A DNA stretch of 64,000 nucleotides from Maribacter sp. HTCC2170 (lineage in GTDB: Bacteria > Bacteroidota > Bacteroidia > Flavobacteriales > Flavobacteriaceae): assembly GCF_000153165.2 (NCBI RefSeq), contig NC_014472.1, forward strand, positions 3,220,001 to 3,284,000, given 5' to 3'. Numbering within the stretch: position 1 is the first letter of the stretch; every line of letters starts with the position of its first letter. Shown piece after piece: positions 1-11,107 of this stretch. A model generated the notes under the pieces. That model did not search any database. It saw only the letters and a program-made list of their open reading frames with translations, and had not been told where the DNA came from. Made by a program: the position numbers and the translations under genes.

Positions 1-1068
1 CTTGATGAGCTTGGTGTGGATATTATTGAAGCGGGCTTTCCAATTTCGAGTCCCGGTGATTTCAAAGCGGTCAGCGAAATTGCCAAAATTGTAAAAAACG
101 CAACAGTATGTGGTTTGACTAGAGCGGTAAAAAAAGATATTGAGGTAGCAGCTGAAGCTCTAAAACCTGCCAAAACCCCAAGGATTCACACGGGAATTGG
201 AACCTCAGATTCTCACATAAAACATAAATTCAATTCAGATAGAGATGCCATTATTGAACGAGCTGTTAGTGCCGTTAGTTATGCAAAGACATTTGTGGAG
301 GATGTAGAATTTTATGCAGAGGATGCCGGTAGAACTGAAAATGAGTTTTTGGCGAGAGTCTGTGAAGCGGTCATTAAAGCTGGGGCTACGGTCTTAAATA
401 TTCCCGATACGACAGGATATTGTTTACCCGAAGAATATGGCGCCAAAATGAAATATCTGAAAGAAAATGTCACAGGCATTCATAAGGCCGTGCTTTCCTG
501 TCATTGCCATAATGATCTTGGCTTGGCAACTGCCAATTCCATAGCCGGGGTTGTCAACGGTGCTAGACAAATTGAATGCACAATTAATGGTTTAGGTGAG
601 CGAGCGGGCAACACTTCTTTGGAAGAAGTGGTAATGATTTTAAGACAGCATCCGTACTTAGAATTAGACACAAACATCAATAGCAAATTACTTTATGATA
701 CTAGCCAAATGGTCTCTGAAAAAATGGGGATGATGGTACAGCCAAATAAAGCAATTGTTGGGGCCAATGCTTTTGCGCATAGCTCTGGAATACATCAAGA
801 TGGGGTTATTAAAAACAGGGAAACCTATGAGATAATAGATCCAGCCGATGTTGGGGTCAATGAATCCTCAATCGTGCTTACTGCAAGAAGCGGTAGAGCA
901 GCTCTTGCCTATCGAGCAAAAAAAGTTGGTTATGAGCTTACAAAGGTGCAATTGGATACCGTTTATCAGGAATTTCTTAAATACGCTGATAGAAAAAAGG
1001 AAGTAATGGATGATGATATTCATGAAATTATTGATGTCAGCAAAATCAACATCGAAAGCATATCATAA
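1..1068 (+). CDS. leuA: 2-isopropylmalate synthase, short form (5' end outside window)
   Basis: Condenses acetyl-CoA with 2-ketoisovalerate, the first committed step of leucine synthesis in the cytoplasm. The reading frame is open from base 1, so the gene starts upstream; about 355 codons are visible. The HMGL-like TIM barrel is clear: a GAGFP-like substrate strand near the start (EAGFP), the metal-binding HxH motif HCHND at visible residues 168-172, and GLGERAGN shortly after. The protein stops soon after the barrel and linker, so it lacks the long C-terminal allosteric domain of the roughly 520-residue enzymes; short forms are common in Bacteroidota. The stop TAA abuts the leuB start, which indicates an operon. 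A homocitrate or citramalate synthase is less likely given leuB next door. Confidence 0.93.
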   Translation, partial: LDELGVDIIEAGFPISSPGDFKAVSEIAKIVKNATVCGLTRAVKKDIEVAAEALKPAKTPRIHTGIGTSDSHIKHKFNSDRDAIIERAVSAVSYAKTFVEDVEFYAEDAGRTENEFLARVCEAVIKAGATVLNIPDTTGYCLPEEYGAKMKYLKENVTGIHKAVLSCHCHNDLGLATANSIAGVVNGARQIECTINGLGERAGNTSLEEVVMILRQHPYLELDTNINSKLLYDTSQMVSEKMGMMVQPNKAIVGANAFAHSSGIHQDGVIKNRETYEIIDPADVGVNESSIVLTARSGRAALAYRAKKVGYELTKVQLDTVYQEFLKYADRKKEVMDDDIHEIIDVSKINIESIS

Positions 1069-2187
1069 ATGCAGTTAAATATTGCTCTTTTAGGGGGAGA
1101 TGGTATAGGGCCAGAAGTAATGGCCCAGGCCGTAAAATGTCTACAAGCTGTTGAAGAAAATTTTGGCCATGATTTCACATTTACCGAAGGACTGATTGGT
1201 GCCGCTGCTATGGACAAGGTTGGGGACCCTATTCCCAAGGAAACACTAAAATTGTGCAAAGAGTCAGATGCCGTCCTTTTTGGTGCCATTGGTACTCCTG
1301 AGTACGATAATAATCCAAATGCCAAGGTACGCCCAGAAGACGGACTTTTATATTTAAGAAAAGAGCTTGACCTTTTTACCAATATTAGACCCATAAAGGT
1401 CTTCCCGGCATTGATAAACAATTCGCCTTTAAAAAAAGAGGTTATCGCCGGAACAGATCTTGTTATCTATCGCGAACTCACAAGCGGTATTTATTTTGGC
1501 GAAAAAAGCTTAAGTCCTGATGGCTCCGAAGCCATGGATGTTTGTAAGTATACTGAGGAAGAAATAAGCAGGGTTGCCCATATGGCTTTTAAAGCAGCCA
1601 AAAAAAGAAAAAGAAAACTAACCTTGGTAGACAAGGCCCACGTACTTGAGACTTCAAGACTTTGGAGAAAAGTAGTCGGTAATATTGCTGAGAGTTACCC
1701 TGAAGTTGAGCTTACTTGTATGTATATTGATAATGCGTCTATGTTAATGTCACTCAACCCGAGTCAATTTGACGTAATTCTTGCCAGCAATATGTTCGGT
1801 GACATTCTTTCTGCCCAATGTAATGTACTCATTGGGTCTTCGGGACTTCTCCCGTCAGCATCAATAGGCACCGAAAATGCCATGTTCGAACCCATACATG
1901 GATCCTATCCTCAGGCCAAAGACAAAGACATTGCTAACCCGGTTGCTGCAATATTGAGCGCCGCCCTACTCCTCAATCACTTTGGACTAACAGATGAGTT
2001 CAACTCTGTAGTTGCGGCAGTGCATAAATCTTTCAGAAAAAAAATTGTAACGATAGATGTCATGGGAGGCACGAAATATGGTACTGAAAGCGTTGGGGAC
2101 TTTATTGCAGCGAACATTGTCGATGTTGACAATAATCTAAACATCAATGATGAAAATATTGATTTGGGAAAATCAACTATTATTTAA
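1069..2187 (+). CDS. leuB: 3-isopropylmalate dehydrogenase
   Basis: NAD-dependent oxidative decarboxylation of 3-isopropylmalate, third step of leucine synthesis. At 372 residues it has normal family length. Visible landmarks are the N-terminal LLGGDGIGPEV, the REL-S-GIYFG loop with catalytic Tyr142, VDKAHVL with catalytic Lys189, and metal ligands Asp221 (IDNAS) and Asp245 (FGDILS). The ATG follows directly on the leuA stop, so the two genes are co-transcribed and leuCD are expected upstream, outside the window. The last 20 residues are Asn/Asp-rich and variable. The gene converges on the thioredoxin lipoprotein gene with only 8 bases between the stops. Confidence 0.96.
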   Translation: MQLNIALLGGDGIGPEVMAQAVKCLQAVEENFGHDFTFTEGLIGAAAMDKVGDPIPKETLKLCKESDAVLFGAIGTPEYDNNPNAKVRPEDGLLYLRKELDLFTNIRPIKVFPALINNSPLKKEVIAGTDLVIYRELTSGIYFGEKSLSPDGSEAMDVCKYTEEEISRVAHMAFKAAKKRKRKLTLVDKAHVLETSRLWRKVVGNIAESYPEVELTCMYIDNASMLMSLNPSQFDVILASNMFGDILSAQCNVLIGSSGLLPSASIGTENAMFEPIHGSYPQAKDKDIANPVAAILSAALLLNHFGLTDEFNSVVAAVHKSFRKKIVTIDVMGGTKYGTESVGDFIAANIVDVDNNLNINDENIDLGKSTII

Positions 2188-2195
2188 TAACAGAG

Positions 2196-3419
2196 CTATT
2201 CTTCGGACATTTCCCGCACCAAATCATCAAACTCTTTACTAAATGTTTCATATTTCTCGCCAGTTGCAGGACCATTAAATCCTGTATGAATTTTTCTGAC
2301 ATCGCCTTTTTTATCAATAAAAATGGTCGTAGGATATGAAAGCACGTGGTTGAGCATGGGCAATTTTTCTTGTGCCTTACTTTTATTCGATGTGCCATAT
2401 TGTGCCAATAGAATTGGATACTTAACTCCAATAGCCGCTTTTAACCTATTAATACTTTTGAAGGCTTTTTCTTTGGTTTTCGCATATTCAAAAGCCAAGG
2501 CAACCACTTCAACATTTGTACTATTGGACTTCTCTAAATAATTCACTAAAAATTTGGTTTCATCTAAGCAATTGGGACACCAAGTACCCATAACCTGCAC
2601 AATTACCACCTTATTCTTAAATCGATTGTCATTCAAAGAAACTACAGAACCCGAAGAATCGGAAAAGGAAAATGTAAATTTATCGAATCCTGGCTTTAAA
2701 AAAGTTAAGGAATCAGAACTTGGGAGCTCAAAGCCCTCATTACGTTTTGCAACAAACGGTTCTTGAAAATGATTCCCTGAATAAAATGTTCCAACCAGAC
2801 TGCTATCAGTCACTTTCGCTTTGAATAAAAATGCGTGGGCACCATCAAAAGCCGAGATTCTCATGGTATCCCCATCAATAACCCCGTCTAAGTACCGATA
2901 ATCACCTGTATTGGTTCTAAAGGTCCCTGTGACTTTACTTCCTGTTTGCATGAAAATTCCCTTTGCAGCATAGCTATCTTCGGTGTTGGCACTGAACTCC
3001 GTTTCCCAAATTCCTGAAATATTAGCTTTCGGTTCTTGCTTCGTTGTAAATCGTTCTTTTTCTCCATAAGTGGCCTTGAAAGGCACAACGCGATCCAAAC
3101 TTTCCTTTATAAAGTCACCTGTAATTGTGGTTTCTGTGAATTTTCCAGCGATATAGCCTTCAAAAACCGGGGTTCTGATTACTATTGAGTCATTATTTAT
3201 TGTTATTTCCTCAACCTTAATAACCTCTTCCGCATTAAAAACCTCGGCAAACATATGCCCCTCATCACTCTTCTTTAATTCAAAATTAAAAGGAAGAACC
3301 TCATTGTCTTGAACAGCGAGTTCAGCTAACCAAATACCTTCTTTAAGCGTAACATCCTTAGGTTTCCCGCAAGAAAAGAACAGGAATAATATCGCTCCTA
3401 ATAATCCATATTTCAACAT
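2196..3419 (-). CDS. TlpA-like thioredoxin-fold lipoprotein
   Basis: A 407-residue exported protein with a lipoprotein signal (hydrophobic residues 5-16, Cys17 in FFSC). Residues 20-240 form a beta-rich region resembling the DUF4369-type N-terminal part of Bacteroidota thiol oxidoreductases. The C-terminal half, about residues 240-400, is a TlpA/AhpC-TSA thioredoxin fold with the redox motif WCPNC (Cys281, Cys284) after a GTW strand, and a later cis-Pro region (LSYPTTIFID). It probably acts as a periplasm-facing disulfide reductase; the substrate is unknown. It is a single gene, convergent with leuB and divergent from pheT. Confidence 0.85.
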   Translation of the reverse strand: MLKYGLLGAILFLFFSCGKPKDVTLKEGIWLAELAVQDNEVLPFNFELKKSDEGHMFAEVFNAEEVIKVEEITINNDSIVIRTPVFEGYIAGKFTETTITGDFIKESLDRVVPFKATYGEKERFTTKQEPKANISGIWETEFSANTEDSYAAKGIFMQTGSKVTGTFRTNTGDYRYLDGVIDGDTMRISAFDGAHAFLFKAKVTDSSLVGTFYSGNHFQEPFVAKRNEGFELPSSDSLTFLKPGFDKFTFSFSDSSGSVVSLNDNRFKNKVVIVQVMGTWCPNCLDETKFLVNYLEKSNSTNVEVVALAFEYAKTKEKAFKSINRLKAAIGVKYPILLAQYGTSNKSKAQEKLPMLNHVLSYPTTIFIDKKGDVRKIHTGFNGPATGEKYETFSKEFDDLVREMSEE

Positions 3420-3499
3420 AAATCACTTTTTTAATCTACTATCGAAGTAACGCATAAAAACTTACATGAAAAAATTAAAACAATTCAATTAGAACAGTA

Positions 3500-3530
3500 T
3501 TGAATGTCTTACTTCATTGTTTTATCTTTA
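3500..3530 (+). promoter_or_regulatory. Bacteroidota-type promoter for pheT
   Basis: TTG at 3500-3502 is followed after 20 nt by TATCTTTA at 3523-3530, one mismatch from the Bacteroidota -7 consensus TAnnTTTG. Transcription would start near 3535, about 15 nt before the pheT ATG. Confidence 0.55.
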
Positions 3531-3549
3531 CCAGCTTTAAATACTGTCG

Positions 3550-5976
3550 ATGAACATTTCTTACAACTGGTTAAAACAATTCCTGAATACTGATTGGGAC
3601 TCAAAACGCACATCTGAACTTTTAACCGATTTAGGTTTGGAAGTAGAAGGTGTAACAACCTATGAATCTGTAAAAGGAGGGCTTAAAGGTATTGTTGTGG
3701 GTCATGTGCTAACCTGTGATAAGCACCCAAATGCTGATCGTTTAAAGTTAACCACGGTAGATATAGGGCTAGAAAATCCTGTTCAAATTGTGTGTGGCGC
3801 ACCCAATGTCGACAAAGGACAAAAAGTGCCTGTGGCTACAATAGGAACTACGCTTTATTCCAAAGAGGGTGAATCCTGGACTATTAAGAAAGGTAAAATT
3901 CGTGGGGAAGAAAGTCATGGGATGATTTGTGCTGAAGATGAGTTGGGGCTTGGTGAAGGTCATGATGGTATAATGATCCTCAGCGAAATACTTGAACCTG
4001 GGACACCTTGTGCTGAAGTTTTTGAGTTGGAAAATGATGAAGTTTTTGAAATTGGGTTAACTCCCAATAGGGCTGATGCCATGAGCCATTACGGAGTGGC
4101 CAGAGATTTAAAAGCAGGTCTTAAGCAAAAAGAGATTGAAATTGAGCTTATAACTCCATCCACAAGTCATTTTCATATTACCGATAGATCTTTAAAGCTT
4201 GATGTCTCTGTAGAAAATAACGATTTGGCACCAAGGTATTGTGGTGTGACCATCAGCAATTTAATTGTTCAACAGTCACCAAATTGGTTGAGAGATAGGT
4301 TAAAAGCAATAGGTCTAACCCCTATAAACAATATCGTTGATGCCACAAATTACGTTTTGCATGAAATGGGTCAGCCATTACACGCTTTTGATGCTGATAG
4401 AATATTAGGTAAAAAGGTTATTGTAAAGACACTTCCCAAGGGAACAAAATTCATGACCTTGGACGGGGTTGAAAGAGAACTTCATGACGAAGACCTTATG
4501 ATATGTGACTCAGAAAAACCTATGTGCATCGCTGGAGTTTTTGGTGGCATTAATACAGGTGTTACAGAGAATACAAGATCCATTTTCTTGGAAAGCGCGT
4601 ATTTTGATCCTATTTCTATTCGGAAAACTGCAAAGCGACATGGACTGAATACTGATGCATCCTTTAGATTTGAAAGAGGTATTGACATAGAGAACGTAGA
4701 GTACAGTCTAAAAAGGGCCGCACTACTCATCAAGGAGATTGCAGGTGGAGATATAACTTCTGACATTGTGGATCTTTACCCTAAAAAGAAAAGTGACTAT
4801 GAGGTTTTCTTAACTTTTGATAAGATATTTAAACTTATAGGTCAGGAAATTCCTCGTGATACCATTAAATCCATTCTGGCATCTCTAGAAATCAAAGTTA
4901 AGAATGTGACAGAAACAGGCATGGGTCTTGTTATTCCTTCATACCGAGTTGATGTTCAACGTGAGGTTGATGTTATTGAGGAGATTTTAAGGGTATATGG
5001 CTATAATAATATTGCGTTTAAGGATAAATTAAATGCCTCCATCTCCCCTATTTCAAAATACGAAGACTATAAACTGCAAGATAGAACAGGTGATTTCTTG
5101 GCCGCCCGTGGTTTTTATGAGATAATGACCAATAGTCTCACTTCACCAAGTTATGTAGAGTTGATTAATGATTTGAAAGTTGAGCAGTCCGTTGTAATGC
5201 TTAATCCTTTAAGCACCGATTTATCAGCAATGAGACAAAGTATGCTTTTGAATGGATTGGAAACCATTTCCTATAACATCAATCGTAAAAACCAAAACTT
5301 AAGGTTCTTTGAATTTGGTAAAACATACCACCAATTTGAGGATAAAAGAGTGGAAAACAAACATCTAAGCCTCTTGGTAACCGGTAACCGTAACAATACA
5401 GGATGGGCCTCCCCTTCCAAACAAACAGATTTCTTCTTTTTTAAATCGGTTGTCGAAAGCATCCTGAGGAGATTGGGAATTTCGAATTTCAGCTCAAAAC
5501 CAATTGAAGCAACCTTGTTTTCTGAGGGATTAACATTGGTTTCCAAGAAAAAGAAAATCGTTGATTTTGGGGTTATCCATAAATCGCTTTCCAAAAAATT
5601 CGACATAAAGCAAGAAGTGCTTTTTGCTGATTTTAATTGGGATAATATAATAGAGCTGGTTCCTAAATCAGAAATTATATTTAAATCTATTCCTAAATAC
5701 CCAGAGGTAAAACGGGATTTCGCACTTCTTTTGGACAATGCCATCAGTTTTAAAGAAATACACGATGCTGCCTTTCAAACAGAACGCAATCTTCTCAAAA
5801 AAGTGAATCTGTTTGACGTCTATACTGGAAATAAATTGCCTAAGGGCAAAAAATCGTATGCTGTTAGTTTTACATTGCAGGACAACAATAGTACCCTAAC
5901 TGATAAGCAGATAGACAAAATAATGTCTAAACTTCAAAATAAATACGAAAAAGATCTCGGAGCTCAATTAAGGTAA
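3550..5976 (+). CDS. pheT: Phenylalanine-tRNA ligase beta subunit
   Basis: Beta subunit of the heterotetrameric PheRS that charges tRNA-Phe. At 808 residues it matches the long bacterial form. Domains in order: an EMAP-II-like tRNA-binding domain at about 40-155 (KHPNADRLKLTTVD), the B3/B4 editing region at about 205-395, B5 at about 400-475, the catalytic-like core at about 490-700, and a C-terminal ferredoxin-like anticodon-binding domain from about 715, starting IPKYPEVKRDFALLLD. The start MNISYNWLKQFL is the family's usual N-terminus. pheS is not adjacent, as often seen in Bacteroidota. Its last 9 bases overlap the convergent fasciclin gene. Confidence 0.97.
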   Translation: MNISYNWLKQFLNTDWDSKRTSELLTDLGLEVEGVTTYESVKGGLKGIVVGHVLTCDKHPNADRLKLTTVDIGLENPVQIVCGAPNVDKGQKVPVATIGTTLYSKEGESWTIKKGKIRGEESHGMICAEDELGLGEGHDGIMILSEILEPGTPCAEVFELENDEVFEIGLTPNRADAMSHYGVARDLKAGLKQKEIEIELITPSTSHFHITDRSLKLDVSVENNDLAPRYCGVTISNLIVQQSPNWLRDRLKAIGLTPINNIVDATNYVLHEMGQPLHAFDADRILGKKVIVKTLPKGTKFMTLDGVERELHDEDLMICDSEKPMCIAGVFGGINTGVTENTRSIFLESAYFDPISIRKTAKRHGLNTDASFRFERGIDIENVEYSLKRAALLIKEIAGGDITSDIVDLYPKKKSDYEVFLTFDKIFKLIGQEIPRDTIKSILASLEIKVKNVTETGMGLVIPSYRVDVQREVDVIEEILRVYGYNNIAFKDKLNASISPISKYEDYKLQDRTGDFLAARGFYEIMTNSLTSPSYVELINDLKVEQSVVMLNPLSTDLSAMRQSMLLNGLETISYNINRKNQNLRFFEFGKTYHQFEDKRVENKHLSLLVTGNRNNTGWASPSKQTDFFFFKSVVESILRRLGISNFSSKPIEATLFSEGLTLVSKKKKIVDFGVIHKSLSKKFDIKQEVLFADFNWDNIIELVPKSEIIFKSIPKYPEVKRDFALLLDNAISFKEIHDAAFQTERNLLKKVNLFDVYTGNKLPKGKKSYAVSFTLQDNNSTLTDKQIDKIMSKLQNKYEKDLGAQLR

Positions 5977-6546
5977 GAAACTTATTTTCTTTGGAAATAT
6001 GACGCTATCAATTTCATGGATAACCCCGTTACATTGGTTTGAATCAGCAGCAGTTATTCTTGCAGAATTACCAAAACTATCTGTCAGTATAATATCCGTT
6101 CCGCTCATTGTGGCGGTTAGATTTTCTCCTTGAACTGTAGTAAAAACCGCTTTGCCCTCTCCACTGCACATAGCTTGAAGAATCTTGGAAGCACTAAACT
6201 CTCCAGCAATGATATGGTATCTCAAAAGTGCTTGCAGATCTTTTTTGTTTTCAGGATCAAATAAATCTGATGTTTTAAAGGACAAAGACTTATCAAAAGC
6301 CATGTTTGATGGAGCAAAAACAGTGTAAGGTCCGTCATAACTTAATACTTCGGCCAAATCTGCAGCTTTCATTATCGCCAATAAAGTAGTGTGATTCTCT
6401 GAGTTTCTGGTAGTTGTAGTTATAGATTTTTCTACTTTTTCTAAAGGCAACAAATCATTCTCAAAGGTTGAAAAATTATTTTGGGCCGTAGTGAAAAAAG
6501 TGAAAAAAAGGGTGAGCAAGGTCACCTGGGGGACATAGCATTTCAT
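5968..6546 (-). CDS. Secreted fasciclin (FAS1) domain protein
   Basis: A 192-residue exported protein with a cleavable-type signal peptide (residues 1-21, ending TTAQ) and no lipobox. Residues about 50-190 form one FAS1 domain: the H1-like block YTVFAPSNMAFDKS, the YHIIAGEFSASKI block and the terminal H2-like block NGVIHEIDSVIFP. FAS1 domains serve in cell-surface adhesion and matrix binding; the partner is unknown here. The 3' end overlaps the end of pheT by 9 bases on the opposite strand. Upstream, TATCGAATC occurs twice (6572-6580 and 6590-6598), possibly an operator; no clear promoter was found. Confidence 0.88.
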   Translation of the reverse strand: MKCYVPQVTLLTLFFTFFTTAQNNFSTFENDLLPLEKVEKSITTTTRNSENHTTLLAIMKAADLAEVLSYDGPYTVFAPSNMAFDKSLSFKTSDLFDPENKKDLQALLRYHIIAGEFSASKILQAMCSGEGKAVFTTVQGENLTATMSGTDIILTDSFGNSARITAADSNQCNGVIHEIDSVIFPKKISFLP

Positions 6547-6708
6547 TTAGGTTCTCTTAAGGGCTTGATAATATCGAATCGACAAACTGTATCGAATCAT
6601 CGACAATATACAATATTAACCTATTCAAAACCCTAATAGTTAATATGGTAGTTTTATTTTAACATAATATTAACAATTGAGAAAATCTAAGGCTGTAATC
6701 TACCTGAA

Positions 6709-7839
6709 TTAATCCTGATAAAAGATTTGAATAGGAACCGCGTCTAAATCAAGATTGTCCAAAAACTCTGGAACAGGATCTAGTTGTATCCTCAATAATC
6801 CCCCTTTGTTTTCATCATCTATCTTTTGGTATCCGACAAGCATAATGCTATTGGTGTTGTCATAACTCACCATAGATGTATCGCCAATCTTGAATTCAAA
6901 TTCCAACTGGGATTCGGTAAGAAAGTTTTCATAATAGTACAAAACAGATAGGTTATTGGCAAAATCATAAATTGCTGGAATATTATCATATGTCCCACCA
7001 TCTGTTGGTCTTTTATAGAAAAGTCTACCTTGGCTATCAAAATCATTTAATTTTGACTGGTAAAACATAGGTTCTTTACCTTCTTCGTAGCCAATATATT
7101 GAACATTCATGGTTGAACTATTCAATACCGTATGTAGCTCTAGATAGGAGATAATTAGATTTGAATTTGTATCGGCAAATATCTGTTCAACGTCATAACC
7201 TAGGTCAATTTCATGGATTAAGGAATCGGTGTCACCATCTATCACTGCAAGTGCATTCTCATCGGTAATATCTAAATCAAAAGTCAGTACAAATAATCGA
7301 TTATTTGTAAATACCATTTGTAATGGTTTTTTATCCAATTCGACATCCACACTATTATCCTCGGGCGCTGATAAATCTATTACCCGCACATAGTACCTGT
7401 CGATTTTTGAAGTTTCTTCCAACAGATATGAAACATATAACTTATCACCCTCCACGGCCAAGGATGTGGCTGTTAAGTCGCAGTCCATCAAATCGTCAAA
7501 CAGATCAATACTACTTGAAATATCATCCTCGAAATCATGTATCATTACCTGACCACTGCAATTTGTAAGCTTGGTATAATAGGCGAAAATCGATTCTTTC
7601 GTGAAATATATAGTTGGCAGAGGAACATTTTGAAATGAACTTTCTGCATGGCTTAAATCCACTTGTTGCTCGTTTGTTTGAAGTAATTGGGCAGAAAGAA
7701 TACCGTTGCTTTTTTGAAGAAGAACATAATCGGCGTCAAAAAAAACTTCCTTATTTTCAGTAATCTCGGAATCACTGGATTTACTACAACCAATGACCAC
7801 CAATGCCAAAAAGGCATAAACGATGCTGTAGGTTTTCAT
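6709..7839 (-). CDS. Lipoprotein of unknown function
   Basis: A 376-residue protein with a lipoprotein signal (Cys18 in VIGCSKSS) followed by a Ser/Glu/Asp-rich tether. The rest is a series of short beta-strand-like segments with turns containing Asp/Asn, which suggests a beta-propeller, but I recognise no specific family and no catalytic motif. It lies 24 bases downstream of the ABC-F gene on the same strand, so the two may share a transcript. Expected location is the outer or inner membrane surface. Confidence 0.72.
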   Translation of the reverse strand: MKTYSIVYAFLALVVIGCSKSSDSEITENKEVFFDADYVLLQKSNGILSAQLLQTNEQQVDLSHAESSFQNVPLPTIYFTKESIFAYYTKLTNCSGQVMIHDFEDDISSSIDLFDDLMDCDLTATSLAVEGDKLYVSYLLEETSKIDRYYVRVIDLSAPEDNSVDVELDKKPLQMVFTNNRLFVLTFDLDITDENALAVIDGDTDSLIHEIDLGYDVEQIFADTNSNLIISYLELHTVLNSSTMNVQYIGYEEGKEPMFYQSKLNDFDSQGRLFYKRPTDGGTYDNIPAIYDFANNLSVLYYYENFLTESQLEFEFKIGDTSMVSYDNTNSIMLVGYQKIDDENKGGLLRIQLDPVPEFLDNLDLDAVPIQIFYQD

Positions 7840-7863
7840 GATGTAAAAATTTGGGCGATAAAA

Positions 7864-9504
<1,641 letters not shown>

Positions 9505-9515
9505 TTAAATCCGTG

Positions 9516-9547
9516 CAAAAATAGTCAAATTAATGCCCTTAAACCAA
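9516..9547 (-). promoter_or_regulatory. Promoter of the ABC-F gene
   Basis: On the minus strand, TTG (complement of 9545-9547) is followed after 21 nt by TATTTTTG (complement of 9516-9523), a full match to TAnnTTTG. It lies 24 nt upstream of the ABC-F start codon. Confidence 0.65.
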
Positions 9548-9635
9548 GAAACATTCCTTCTAAATTAGGTGAATATCTTAACGTCAATGATTATTTTTTA
9601 ACTCGCAGTTAACAGGATAGTGCATATGGGTTGCT

Positions 9636-9643
9636 TAATTTTG
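9636..9643 (+). promoter_or_regulatory. -7 element upstream of the 9669 lipoprotein gene
   Basis: TAATTTTG fully matches TAnnTTTG and lies 26 nt before the ATG. No TTG is found at the usual -33 distance, so the promoter may be weak or activated. Confidence 0.4.
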
Positions 9644-9668
9644 TTAGGTACATAGTAGATATGTTTAT

Positions 9669-11054
9669 ATGCATAAAAAATTACTCTATCTATTTCTTTT
9701 CATTTTGGCCGGTTGCAATGAGAGCAAAAAAAGTTCTTCAAGCGTTTTTTTCAGTGGTGAGATTGTAAACCCTTCCAGCAAACATGTAGTTCTTTTTAAA
9801 GGTGATGTTGTCATTGACTCTTCAGCACTTGACGAAAACAATATGTTTTCCTTTAAGTTTGATTCAATTGAAGATGGCCTGTATCATTTTAACCATGATC
9901 CAGAATACCAATATGTGTTTTTGGAAAAAGGAGATAGTCTTCTCATTAGATTAAATACAGTCGATTTTGATGAATCTCTTGTATATTCAGGCACAGGAGA
10001 GGAAATCAACAATTTTATGATGGAAATCTTTTTAGCAAACGAAGGGGAAAAAACCCTGATTGATGACTATTATAGCCTAAATTCAAAAGATTTTTCGAGA
10101 AGGATTGATTCGTTACAGCGTATGAAGATTGATTTGTTGAATGAATTGAAGTTGGAATCTCAACTATCTGAGAAACAATTACAAATCGCCGAGGCGAACA
10201 TCATTTATAATTATGCAATTTTCAAGGAACGATATCCCTTTAGACACAAAAAAGTTTCTAAAAAAAAGGAAGTGCCTAAACTATCCAAAGGATTTTATGC
10301 GTATCGTAACGAACTCACCTATAACAATAAAGACCTTACTTATCTAAGACCCTATTATGAGTATATGGTCAATCATTTTGGAAATTTATCCTATATGTCA
10401 TGTTCTCACGGTTGTGATATTAAAGATAAGATGGCTAAAAACCACCTGCACTTTAACAAACATAAATTAAAGTTAATTGATAGTCTTGTTGAAGAAAAGG
10501 AGTTAAAGGATAATCTTTTTAGAAACGTTGCCATTGATTACTTGTTGAAGGTACATGATAGCGAAGCGAATAATAAAATTTTTATTGAGGTGTTTCATGC
10601 TTTATCAGGAAACAACAGACATATTGATGAGATTGATGGTCTTTATGAGGGGATTAAAAGTATTCAACCCAACAAGAGAATTCCGAATATAGAAGTATCA
10701 AATTTCGATGGGGAAAAAGTATCCTTACAACGTATCGCAAAAGACAATAAGACCGTTTTCTACTTTTGGTCCGGCGCAAATAAGAAACACTTAGAAGACA
10801 TGTCAAATAGAGTAATTGAGCTAAGACAAAAAAGGCCTGATTACAATTTTGTTGGTATAAACGTTCGGACAAAAAGTGATGAATGGAAGAGTTTGGCCCA
10901 AGTCCATGGTTTTGAGGACTCCAATCAATATAGGGCAGAAGATTTTGAAGAATTGACTCGTGCCTTAATCATTTACCCAATGAATAAATGCATTATTACC
11001 GAAAACGAAATGATAGTGAATGCTTTTGGCGATATGTATAGGTCTTTTAAATAA
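9669..11054 (+). CDS. Thioredoxin-fold lipoprotein lacking the CxxC motif
   Basis: A 461-residue lipoprotein (Cys16 in LAGCNE). The N-terminal 110 residues resemble the DUF4369-like beta domain of Bacteroidota TlpA-like proteins (SGEIVNPSSKHVVLFKGD). A helical middle with Lys/Glu-rich stretches follows. The C-terminal part from about residue 340 has the TlpA order (IPNIEVSNFDGEKVSL, then VFYFWSGANKK), where a redox protein would have WCxxC. The cysteines are replaced by SGAN, so disulfide chemistry is unlikely. It may be a structural or binding relative. A bidirectional terminator follows directly. Confidence 0.75.
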   Translation: MHKKLLYLFLFILAGCNESKKSSSSVFFSGEIVNPSSKHVVLFKGDVVIDSSALDENNMFSFKFDSIEDGLYHFNHDPEYQYVFLEKGDSLLIRLNTVDFDESLVYSGTGEEINNFMMEIFLANEGEKTLIDDYYSLNSKDFSRRIDSLQRMKIDLLNELKLESQLSEKQLQIAEANIIYNYAIFKERYPFRHKKVSKKKEVPKLSKGFYAYRNELTYNNKDLTYLRPYYEYMVNHFGNLSYMSCSHGCDIKDKMAKNHLHFNKHKLKLIDSLVEEKELKDNLFRNVAIDYLLKVHDSEANNKIFIEVFHALSGNNRHIDEIDGLYEGIKSIQPNKRIPNIEVSNFDGEKVSLQRIAKDNKTVFYFWSGANKKHLEDMSNRVIELRQKRPDYNFVGINVRTKSDEWKSLAQVHGFEDSNQYRAEDFEELTRALIIYPMNKCIITENEMIVNAFGDMYRSFK

Positions 11055-11055
11055 A

Positions 11056-11083
11056 AAACCCGAAAACAAATGCCTTCGGGTTT
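11056..11083. terminator. Bidirectional intrinsic terminator
   Basis: AAACCCGAA at 11056-11064 pairs with TTCGGGTTT at 11075-11083 around a 10-nt loop, with A-rich and T-rich flanks on both sides. It separates the convergent lipoprotein and transaldolase genes. Confidence 0.8.
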
Positions 11084-11107
11084 CTATTATTTTTACAAAA
11101 AATCTAA

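Noticed and set aside
5968-5976. Overlap of pheT and fasciclin gene as a possible annotation error
   Set aside because: Both ends are supported by family alignments in memory; a 9-base tail-to-tail overlap is common in compact genomes.
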